Source: Vanilla planifolia (taxonomy: Eukaryota > Streptophyta > Magnoliopsida > Asparagales > Orchidaceae). From it: a stretch of 64,000 nt of DNA. The notes beneath the pieces were generated by a model. It saw nothing but the letters and a program-made list of their open reading frames with translations. It ran no database searches and was not told where the DNA came from. The stretch lies in the NCBI GenBank assembly GCA_023846275.1, contig CM043875.1:22386593-22450592 (forward strand). Reading direction: 5' to 3'. This document shows, in pieces, positions 51,674 through 63,600 of the stretch (position 1 is the first letter of the stretch; the number at the start of each line of letters is the position of its first letter). The position numbers and the translations under genes are program-made.

Positions 51674-54600
51674 GTTCGGTTAACGCCGAACCGGAACCAC
51701 GTCGAACCGGAACCAAGCCGAACCGGAATCCCTAATCCCTAAAACGCACGGGGCCGGACGCGAGGCGATCCGACGACGCCGCGTGTCGGGGCCGGACGCG
51801 AGCCCGAGGAAAAAAAAATTAATTAATTAAGGAGCCCTAATCCCAAATCTTTCGTGCCGAACTGTGCGAAGCAGCGGAGGAAAAAAAGGGGGATCGAGGG
51901 TTTTCCCGCAGCGGTCTCCGTCCTGACGAAACCGCGACGAAACCGCGGCAGCTTCCGTCCTGACGAAAATCGGAAGAAGGGAGAGTCCGGCAGCGGCGAT
52001 TCGGGTTCCGAGCTCAGCGAGAAGGGAACCGGGTAAGTCCCGAGCAGTTTCTCTCTCTTCCCGAGCGGTTTCTCTCTCCTCAAACCGTAGAAGGGAACGT
52101 GTTTTTGATTTTTGGAATTTTTGCGGTGCAGCCTTTTCTCGTTTTCCGTGCCGAGAAAGGAGGGTTGCATACGAGTGTCGGCTTGATCCGAGGGGAATTT
52201 CTGAACCGTGCAGCGGTCAGCGGCAGCCTCCGGTGAGTTTCTTTTGTTGTTCTTAAGCCGGCGGTAAGAGGTTTTCTATTTATTTTATCCCCTTGAATTA
52301 TTTGTGCTTGAGCAGTGTTAAAAGGGGGGGGGAAAATTGAAAAGAAGTGTTGAGTGGCGAAGGCTGCATAAGTGTGAAGAAAACAAACTCTGACAGGTAA
52401 TTTAATGTTCATTCTGCAGAGATCAATTACCTGTATGTTGCAGCATTTAAAACAAATTTTGATAAAAATATATTGATTTGCGATTTCAGCACCCTGTAAT
52501 TGAAATAAATGAGAAGAAGAGGAAGGGGAAGAGGAAGAGGCCAAAGAATGGCAGGACCCTCAGGAACTCAGGTAGGTGAATTTATTTAAATAGTAATGTA
52601 AGTAGTGATTGTTATTCTATTATAAAAGCATGGCTTTGAAATATTATGGCATTATATGAAAATGAAATGAGAATTTGCAATATGATACTATGGTATAGTA
52701 AAATGTAAAGCATGCCAAAGAAAATGTGTAGAGGTATCGATTATGCCTCTTAAAGGGTTAAATTCCCTAAAAAGAAAAGTAAAAAAAAGAAAAGAAGAAA
52801 AGAATTGACCCTAGATCGCATCCCAGTAGTCCCCGGACATATGAGCACCAGCACAGGATGCTGGGCATGATGAGATGGCATAGAGACCTCCCCCGCATTG
52901 CTAGTACTTTGTGCAGGGCTGAGTGCGGAGGGATATGATGAGATCGAGACATCTCGTATATGGCTAGCACTTTGTGCAGGGCTGAGATACGGAGATGGTC
53001 CGACGTGATAGAGATCGAGACATCTCGTATATGGCTAGCACTTTGTGCAGGGCTGAGATACGGAGATGGTCCGACGTGATAGGCTTGGCCAGCCACGATA
53101 TGCCTACGGGCAATGGTCTCTAGATGAGATAGATGCCATAGAGATGATATGATAGGGATGGGGGATGTGGATCATGGGGAAAGTCTGGGACCCAGCAAGA
53201 AAAGAAAAAGAAAATGAATAAGAAAAAAAAGAAATTGAAAAGAAGAAGAAATGAATTGCATACTTTGCTTGATTCATTGCATGCTGATTTCAGATTGATC
53301 TTTGCCATATTTACATTGGAGTTATAGCATGTTGTTAGATATTCATCATGTTATATCCTTGTAGCCATAGCATTCACCTACTGGGCTTTATAAGCTCATT
53401 TCCCCTACTTACATTACAGGACATGCCACTGATTCACAGAGAGAGGGTGCTTAGGATGGTATGGGACTTGTACAAATGTATCTGTTATTTCGGTTTTTGT
53501 AATTTTTGTACAGGATTTCCCAAGTGACAGGTATGCATATATTGAAGTTGCTGTTGATTATAAAGGTAACAGTTTTATTTTTCTTACGTCACCCTCGCCT
53601 AGTTTTACAGTTGTGTCCTCAATTATATGCTGCTATACTCTGATTAGCTGATTTTATCAGTATATTATAGTAATAGTTTAGGCGGGGCGTGACAGATGGT
53701 GTCATCAGGCTAAGTGCTAGTGGCAGTAGGTTCAACCAGCTATCTCATCTTGGAGTCGATGATGTGATAGGCTGCTATTCTTAAGGTGTATCCTTATATA
53801 TTAGGATCTATTGCCCTTGACTTGGGCATGTGGCTTGTTATATGGGTTGCAGCCCTTCATATAGTGAAGACCCCTTTCTACCACTTCTAGGTCAAAGCCT
53901 AACCCAGGTTGGCCCAATTGGCCGCAATTGGGCTCTCTGGTTGGTCTAGGCCCAATGGGTTATTCATTTCTTAATGCATGTGTTAAGAGACCGATGGTCC
54001 CCTTTTCATACCAACTCAAGGATATCTCGTCCCAAGGCGGTAGTAAGGTGATCCTTGATGATGCTAATGTTGATCTGCATAAAAATGTATTTGGCGCTAT
54101 GATCTGCTTATAAGGAGTCTTAATCTAAGATATCAATGGTAATTTTTTTCTGAATTACAATAACAATGATTTCTTAAAATCAAGAATGGAACTTAGAGAA
54201 ATATTTTATTTCTATTTTCTTTTTTTTCTCTTTAAGATAAGCTTTGTTTTTCTAATTTTGTTTTTGCTCCCTTGTGATAGGATGCTACAGCACCTATTTA
54301 TGGTTGTGCAAGAAGGGATATTGTGATTATTTTACATGTTTTGGATAATTTCTTTCTCACATGAGATATTCTATAGTGGGTTGGTGCTCCTATCACATGC
54401 ATGTGGCATAATAGGTAGCGTTTGTGACACCTGCCACACATGGGTAGTTGTGCACGCACAATCCACTACGTGCATTGGTTTGTCATGCATGCAATTCTGT
54501 CACATACCCAGTTTTGTACGTGCACAATATGTTGTGCATGCAATGCCGCACACATGCGAATAGCATTGTGAGCACATGCTCTGCCACACTTGGTTTGCTA

Positions 54601-57600
54601 TGTCTTATGAATGTGCACGCCATTTGCCATTACATGCATCACTAATGTCGTGGGTGCATCATGTATTGCCTATGCTTCTTGATGTAAGTAATGATCCTTT
54701 TTGCCAATTTTTATCATGAAAAGGTCACGTTCTTTTTCAAATTCACATTGATGTTGTATGGTTCAATAATTTTCTAATCTTATAACAGATAATCTGATCA
54801 TATGCTTCTTCCTTTAGTGACTTGAGTCTTTTTTATTATTATTTTTTTTAAATACAACTAGATTATTAGTTATATTGCTGTCAACCTAGAACAGATTCCC
54901 TGATCACATGGCTTAGGAGACCACCGTTTCAGATGTGAGACAACTTTTGATGGCTATCAAATGAGCTTGATCTTTGATGGGGGCACCTGGATGGGTTGCT
55001 TATTTGGCCTTTAGTGAGGATTGTATTTTGATCCTTTTATGAGGAAAGAGGATTTTAATCCCATTTGGCATGGCTCTATGGATGATCATTGATTAGTTCT
55101 TAGGATTAGACAACTGGATCTCAGATTTTAACCCTAGCATGTTTGTCTTTTGGCAATCCTTGTTTGGATGCGTTGGTCAGAGTTGCTGCTACATAATTGA
55201 GGCAAGCTCAACTTGTTTCACAGGGCTGCCTAAGCTTGTGCGCCTTTAAGGAGGAATGTCATTGTGATGAGGATAATAGTAAATATTGTTTGCTAATGTT
55301 TGTGTTAAAGTTGTCTTGAGTAAGTCCATCGGTTTTGGGGCTTGTTTCAAGGGATGATATGGTAGTGTTATAAAAGATTGGACTTTTAGGGCTTCTTGGT
55401 CTTCTATTATGTGTGTGAGAAGGTTTGGCATTATGCTGATAAGTGTCCAAAGTGTAAGCCTAGTCTAGGTGTAGTGGATCCTCATCTCTTGTAGCCAGAC
55501 TCCTAGACTCTCAGCTTTGGTAGGAACTTGACCCTTAACTTTTTGAGGAGGTTTGCAAGTAGTAAGTTGAGCAGTAATATCCCTTTTGCTGTGATTTTTG
55601 AGGACTCTTCCTCTACACCATTCCAAAATAGCTGTCTCTACCCATGTGGTTTATTCTCGCCTCATGTGTAACTCTTTTAAGGCAAGGTTAAACTTTAGTT
55701 GCTAAGGTGAATAAAAAGAGCCTTAATTGGCTTGAAGGGATTTGCAAGGGCTAAGATTTGGTTGATGCATTCAACACGGTGCCCACAAAAGAGTGTACTT
55801 TTTGTGCTAATGTAACATCTCAGTTGTTATAGTGAGGTATTGTCCACTCGTAGTCTGGTTTTGTCTTTTTCTTCTCGTACATAATCAAATCAATGTGAGT
55901 TCCTTGTGTCTTGATAAAGGGTTATGCCAACAATCCACATCGACATCATAACACTTATTCAAGACAATGACATTTGTGGTGGGAGTAGATGTCTCAGGCC
56001 TACGAGGAATGAACTTTAGAGATTGTTTCTATTAAAGCTTTAAGGTCTCCATGTTGCAATAATGCATAGGGATTGTTAGTTAGGGGTTCCTACTTGACTA
56101 GCACCACAATCTTGGCTTCAGCTTCATGCATATTTGATGGAAAAGCTGCTCGGATTGCAGATTTTATGAGAAAGTATGATGTTGGTGGGCGAGGTGTAGA
56201 TCTCTCATATTGCATGGCAATAAATTTTTCCAAAGAAATAAACTTGCTTTTCAGTCCATGCATAGCATTGTTAGTTTTTTTAATATTACAAGCATTAAGA
56301 TGCTTTATGGAATGGTGGGAACTATGCCATCTCTCATATTGAAGCCTAGTAATATGGTTGTGGCCTAACGAAAATCACAAGTGCACATGTAGTGCATGAG
56401 TCTTGAAGAAAGGAAGCTTGTCAAGGTGCTTGCGTCTCAATCAAGAGACGTGTCAAAATACATACTAGGTTTGTGGAGCACTTGTTCAAGACAGTGACAT
56501 TGATTGTTGGAGTAAATGTCTTGGGCCCATTGGGATAAGACTTAAAAAATTGATTTTGTTGAAGTTCCCATTTTAGGTCTCAATGCTGCGATAATGCATG
56601 GGGATTGCCAATTAGAGACTCCAACTTGATGAACACCATGATTCTAGCATCAACTTCATTCATATTTGATGGAGAAGGCACTCATATTAGGGATTTCATG
56701 AGCAAGTATAATAGTAGTAAGCGAGGACTAGAACCATCTAACTTGGTGCACTGAAATATTTTTCCAAACAACTTGTTTTTCAATCTATGCATAACATCAA
56801 CTTTTTTGAATGCTACAATTGTAGCATTAAGATGCTTTGTAGAATGGTGGGATTGATCAAGATCAAAAAAAGTAAGGATACAATGCAAAATTCTATTGGG
56901 ATATTTTGTCGAATACCGTGCGATAAGTAGGCTTTGATTGTGTAAGAATGGAATGACAACTTTTGGCAAATGTGTTAATGAGTGCTATTGGGCATGGATT
57001 GCCCAACGATTTTTGGTGGTCTCGATGAAATAAAAAAACATGCATCCCAAATTGATAGGTGTTGCATGATTTTTTTTGAAGCAATGTTCAACTCATTTAT
57101 GATAGCCATAATGTTCAAGGATAGGTATTGAGATGAGGTTGAATTGCTAGTCTTCCTCAGTGTTCTCAAGATATAGAAGCTAAAGAGGGCTTGTGACCAA
57201 TTGTAGTCTTGAGATGTGATGAAGTTATGACAAGGTAGTTGGGGAGGACATGCTGACATGGGGAGGATGTTGTGGAGTGGCTTATAGGCACTTGCGTTAT
57301 GTGGCAACTAGGCATTGTGATAGACCATATGTCTTAAAAAGTGCTAGGAATGCATCCTAGGAACACTTAGACAATTGGGGCTAGTATTGCATGCAGCATT
57401 GGTTGTTTTAGAGTTTGAGTTGAGAAAACTAGGCTAATTGGTGCAATATGCCTTGCAACATCATTGTGGAGTTGATCAATTGTGTTTTGACTTTAGTATT
57501 GATGTCAAGGACAACATGAGGGAAGCTAAACATGTCTTGGATGGAGAAGATGGCTAGGAGTGTAATTGGCATGAGACTGATGTTGATTGTGGCAGAGCTG

Positions 57601-60600
57601 AAGTTAATCCCTACATGGGATAGAAGTCATGTTGTCGAGTTAATGCCCATGATTGTGGCCAATATGAGGTGAATGCAGAGTCTTTTAGTGGAAACCACAT
57701 TGAAAGCATGTAAAGTGCCAATTCTAAAGCTAATTTGAGAGATTCAGTAGAGTGCCAATTCCATAGACTTTCAAGTGAGTTGCCAAACTTATTGAGCTAT
57801 TGTGAAGTGAAATGATGGTGATAAGGGTGCTTTCAAGGAAATGCCTAAGGTTGTTGGGATTAGGATAGACTATCGACATCAAAGTTGAGTAAGATGATGT
57901 CAATGTAATCGCCATTGCGGTTGTCAGGGTTCCCATTGATCATGGGCTATTGATCATTTTAAGTTGAATGCTAACACCAAAGCCACTTGGGACAAACTTT
58001 TGACAAAAGCAACTTAAAGATCAAAACAACCAAGATATAATATGACTTGAGTGCTCATAATATTAGTCATTTTGTGATGCACTTCAGTTATTGTTTGAGG
58101 CTCCTTATGTCTTGTATGAAGATGTGTTAGAGGTGGCTTGAAATTACCCATTGTTATCAAGTTGAAAGGTGATGATAAAGGCTGTTGAAGCTTCTAGGTT
58201 CAGAGTTTTTGATAAATGTTGGACTTTTAGGAGGAAAATGTAATTAATCGATTTCATAAAGAAATACAAAGGTACTTTCCCCAAAATAGTTATGTTTTTA
58301 GGAGAGAGAAATGCCTCAAGAAGTGTCCTATCATTTTGCAAGCAACCATCTTGATCTTGTCCTTATCTCCTTTTTCTTGTCATTCCCTTTTGTTTTACAA
58401 TCACGAGAAGATAACCTAACAATTATCCTAGCTTTGGTGAATAGAGATTTGATTGGTGCTCCCATAAAATATAAGGTAAGAAAGAAAAAGAATTAAGAGG
58501 GTTTTGTTGGGTTCTCTTTGATTCATTATACCATGTGTTTTGCATCATGATTGCTTGAAAAACACTAGTAAGTCTACAAAATTCCCAAGGGGAGCTAAAG
58601 AAGAGTTATGCCTAATATTTTAGCCCTAGATATGGTGCAAGGACTAGTTGTCAGGAGAAAGTTCAATGAGAACCTTTTCAATAAAAGAAAACTCTACCGA
58701 GCACTCGTAATTTGCATCGAGGGTTCCTCGAGTATAACAAGATTTGGGAAAAAAAACGCTCATTGCATTTTCATGACCAATGTCGACTGTGGTGGTGTAT
58801 GTTGGCTGCATTGGTCATGAAAATGAAATGAGTGTTTTTGACATGTACTCTGAATTTTTGGAACTTCCATGTGGAATGTGAATCAACTATTGATTAGAAC
58901 TAAAGCCTTTAACCATATTTTGTCGATTCATGTTTCCTTTAGCTAGAATTTTGATGAACTCCAATGTTCTTTTTATCAGGAGCTATAAACTGTTCAATCA
59001 TCAATTAGTTAGCTAAGTTATTATTCTTTCATGTTGCACTGTGATGTCTATCCTCAGAAAGATTTGTGATCGCAGCTAAAAATGAGGGTTGAACCACTTC
59101 ATGAGTGTATTCTGTTTGAACAAAATGCTGTGAAAGGGTGAGTGATGATATCCAGAGCATATCGTCCAACCTAATAGCATTGTAGGTATGAAAGTTATGC
59201 TTTTTATTGTTCTAACTATGCATGTGTAGTGTGTGATTCTTTTATGGGGACCTGAATTTGCTCTCCTTCTAATATCTTATTTCACCAATGTGCATGGCAT
59301 GCTTTTTTCTCATTCTGCTACAAACAGAACTCGACTCTGGAACATTTTTTTTTTCATATTTTAGTAAATTGTAAAATCGATTACTTTTCATCATATACTT
59401 ACCATACAATTGTTTGCACAAACCTCAAATTTCTATCTACTGATACTTTTATGAAGTTATGTCCATTGTTGATTTTAAAATTCGTTTTTGTATAGTAGAT
59501 ACTTCTTATCATGAAAGTTTTGTTGAATTAGAATTTGCAAATGATGCAATTTGCACCAGCATGAATGTTATCAATGACTAGTAAAATCAATCAGAACTTG
59601 TTGGGACCTTATTACTAATGCTTTCAACTATTATGCTGTGGAAGTTGATCAGTTAGTTGTTTTTGTAGGTTGTGGACATCTCTGACCTTTTATGCGATCA
59701 TCTAAATAGCATCAACTATGGAGCTCTGCATGAAATTTATCCGGTAATTCCCAAAATAACAAAGTAGGTTTCCCTTAAACAATTTTTTTGTTACAGATCT
59801 CATTGAATACACATGGTATTTTTTATTCCCTACGAAAGCCACGCACCCAAAGGCCCGCTCCCATTCTAATGCTGCACTACTTTCTAGGTAGAGTCCAGAC
59901 CCAATGGCATTAAATGGGGAGGATGTAATGTTGCTTTGGAAAATTCTGTTTGCAAAAAGTTTTCATCACGAAGAAAGAGGAAAAAAATAGCCAACAGGTA
60001 AATTCTTTACTTTATTTTGGATGCATTTATATTTTCCCTTTAATATACCACTTACGTTCTGTTTGAATACCATTTATATTTTCCCTTTAATATACCACTT
60101 ACGTTCTGTTTGAATACCATTTATTATATCGTTTTCTTTACATGGGGTCAGAGAAAAAGCTTGTGTGTGAAGTGATCATTTGATATTTCTTTTGTTGTGC
60201 AATTTGTTTGTGTCTGTTGTTGTTATAGAGATTATGTTTAAATTATCATCATGTGCTCATCTGCATTTGCAAGTACAATGGTAGGCAGTGTAATTTTGTT
60301 CAATAGTTAATGGGGGAGTGCATGTAAGTGAATAGGCTCGTTGCTTTCTTTTGTATATTCCAAAGAATTGTGTTCTAAATTTCGCTTAAGATAGAAAATG
60401 TTGCAAGTTGTCTAAGAAAAGTATGTCAATAAGCATTTTTTTTATTCTTTTGCCTTTGACAAACAGATATTATTGATTTTTTCTAGTGACTAGGTTCTTG
60501 ATTAATGATTTTGCTGAACTTTGTTTCATTACTTTTTTTAACAAAATCTCAACCGTCTAAAAACATTTGGCAGTGCCTAGTTACCTTATGCATGGTTTTG

Positions 60601-63600
60601 CATTGTTTGCATTCATATTTGTTGTTATAAATAAAAAATGGTTTATATATCATACAGTACAACAAAATCTTTTTTTCATTGTAAAAAAATAATTGGCTTA
60701 TATATCTACTGTATAACAACAAGCCGTGCTGCATTATCGATTGTAAAATTTCTTTTCCATCATTAAAGAATGGGGCACTTCTGGTCTGAACTTTGGGAAA
60801 TTGTTTTTTTTAATCCCTCCTGCAGTTTTTATATTGGTTTCTAAGATGAAGAATTGAATCAGTGTTTTTTATAATGAATTGTGCTTATCTTCTCATGCAC
60901 TTAACTAAAGTATTTGTTTAAAAATTTGTTGGCAACTCACTATGATTGGTTCCTTGGTGCAACACTGTTAAGTTTGCTTGAACTGTGAATTAGATTACGA
61001 TGGACTAGCTAATTGTATTTTTTTCAGTTATTAATGTATGTTGATGCGTAAGGATAAGTATGCCTTAGGCTAGTAATACACATCACTAAGCAGAAAAGTA
61101 TAGTTAAATTTTGTTTGAACAGCTGAATAACATAAACCATGCTTTCATACTGATTTTCCTTCTGTGAATGTTCTTCCTGTCAATATTCTCTGTTACTGAT
61201 CATGTATTTTGCGTTCTGAAGTAGGCTGTTTATTTTGTTGACAATGCCCATCTTTTACATTAAACTGTTATTTTTGGACTAGAATTGCTCAGTATTCATT
61301 CTTTTAATAATAAAATTTGATTCTCAATCTTCTATTGTTTCATTATATGCAGCATTGAAGACAGCTCCATTGATCCAGTGAGAGAAACATCTGTGAAAAC
61401 ATCAAAAACAAATATTGTTAACCAGCAGACTTATTGTGGTTGGAATGTCAACAATTCCACTTTATGTTCAACTGATATGGTAGCTAACTCCAGCATATAA
61501 TATCCTATTAGTTCATGCTTCCTCTTCATGAAGCTTTAAAATGGTTCAACTCTTTTTCTTGCACATTGCTTGTAGTTCAACACAGCACTATCTTTCAGTT
61601 CTATTATGTGAATTAGGAATCTCAAATTTTCTTTTCTGATGTATGTTTCAGGATAATGGCTTCACTTCAGATTATAGCTATAGAACTAATAAAGTATTGA
61701 GCTCTGACCTGCCCCATTTAACTGCTGAGCAGTATGCATCTCGTAGTGTTGCCTTATCATCCGTGGTTGTTACGTGGTCACCTGTATTACTATCATCTGA
61801 GATCTGCTGTGCAATACTTGCTATTGGTGCAAAATCTGGTGCTATTTCATTTTGGAGAATCTCTGAGCCTCCATGTTACACAATTGAACTCGGAAATGCT
61901 TCTGTTAAAGCCATACTCCTTGGGATTGTTCAGGCTCACAATTCGTGGATCACTGCAATTTGTTTTGCAATTTCTGCTGCCAGCTCTTCAGATGGTCAGT
62001 TAGTCTTGGCTACCGGTAGTTGTGATGGAAGGTAAAATCACTAATAAAAAATTTAGTTATATTCTTTGCAAACATTTTTTTGATGGAGTTATTTATTCTT
62101 TGTCATTTTCCATTTTTTTGATGGAGAGTTATTGGTCTATACTTTATGCTATTTAACATTAAGGAACTTATTATGATTTTATAAAGCATACCTTATTATT
62201 GAGTGTGATGTTTCAATCACACTACCAAACTACTCATAAATTTTACAGCTCTCATTCTCATCAAATTTCTCTCCTTTTACTAGACCACTTTCTTACAAAA
62301 CCTGTGTAATTCAATAGATCATTGTTTTCTTAATAAAATATTAACAATCATATTTTCCTAAGCTAAAATATGTTTTAAAATGGTTTTACTTCCTTTAGGA
62401 GTGACTCGAAATAAATAATTACCATGAAATCCTTAAGATTTCTTTGCTTGAGATTAGCTATGACAACATTGTTGAAATTGAAAGTTTTGTTCCAGATAAT
62501 AAGTCCATGACTAGACATAGACTGTGCATGCAATAATCCTCCTGGACAACTAAATGCAAGTGAGGGGAAAAGGGTGGAGGGGGATGATGGAGACGTGAAA
62601 CAGAAAGATGAAATGAGATCATTGAGGTAAGATAAGGGGAAAAAGAGAGGATTAGAGGGGGTGAGAACATTATTGGGTGAGTGGATTAGAGGGAAAATTG
62701 ATAATAGTAGTTGTTATTAAAAAATGGATGGTGGCGTGAAGTTCTGTTTGTGTTTTTATTCGAACATAATGTTCATCGAACCCATTTCTTCATCTGGTAA
62801 CGTTGCTTCATTTCCTCTTCTATCACTTCTTTTGGAATATTTGCACCCAACATTATATCCTTTGTTCTACATTTTAGCCTCAAGACTGCCACATTCAGCA
62901 ATATTTTTTTTTAATAAATTTAATAAACCAGAACCTTTGAAAATAACATTTATGTGCATCGTGAAATGTTTGATGCAAATTTCTAGTTGCTGGAATTTTG
63001 TTCAAATTTTACTCTTTGGTGAGTTTTGTGAAGTTGAAGGTTTATATCAGGTGCTATAGTTTTGTAATAGCTGACCCTCTTGAATTTTATCATAGTTTAA
63101 TCTGCTTGTTTCAGATAAGTCTGCTGCTTATAAGTGGAATAAAATTTGGCATCTTGAAACTTGTGTGGATATGTTGGGGCATTCAATTATGCCACAATTT
63201 TAATTGCACAAGACAGCACATTGCCCTTATATCTGCTTCATCTTGTATTTCTTTTACTTTTTCTAGTAAATCATGCTGTTAATGTATTTAATATAAAATT
63301 GAGAGGTTAAATGATCCTTGTTAGTTGATTGCTAGTGTGAAGATTTGGTCTGGTAATGTTGGAAGACTCCTCCAGCATGCAGAAGTTGACAACAATTGTT
63401 TTTCATTGATAGCAGAGGTATCATTTTCAGGATTGACGTTCTTCTTTCCACTAGTTTTTGTTTTCAAGATTTGATTGTATTTTATATTTTCTTCAACCCT
63501 TGCCATTTGATTCCTTTTGCAGGTGACAACTAGTACTACTAGCCCAATTTCAACCATTGCGTTAGTTATACAGGAAAAAACTCCAGATAATGTTGTTTTA

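Larger units (their letters stand above)
51621..53694 (+). mobile_element. Solo LTR, Ty3/gypsy-like, 2074 bp
   Basis: It runs from TGTAATATCC to GGGGCGTGACA with gatgg on both sides and no internal retrotransposon sequence, so it is a solo LTR left by recombination between two LTRs. Order inside: a 38-A run, a GC-rich leader (51,671-52,260) with a 16-bp repeat, a purine-rich segment (52,505-52,560) ending caggtaggtg, a 71-bp tandem array, an A-rich stretch, and the conserved 3' end. Termini of this kind and LTRs over 2 kb are common in plant chromovirus-type gypsy elements such as Tekay/Del; that placement is inference. Open frames inside (for example 154 codons on the minus strand at 52,080-52,544) have no known domain. 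It lies in sense orientation in intron 4. Confidence 0.85.

Noticed and set aside
52080-52544. 154-residue minus-strand frame, the longest open frame in the window
   Set aside because: It lies wholly inside the solo LTR, has no recognised domain, and overlaps a GC-rich leader where long chance frames are common.
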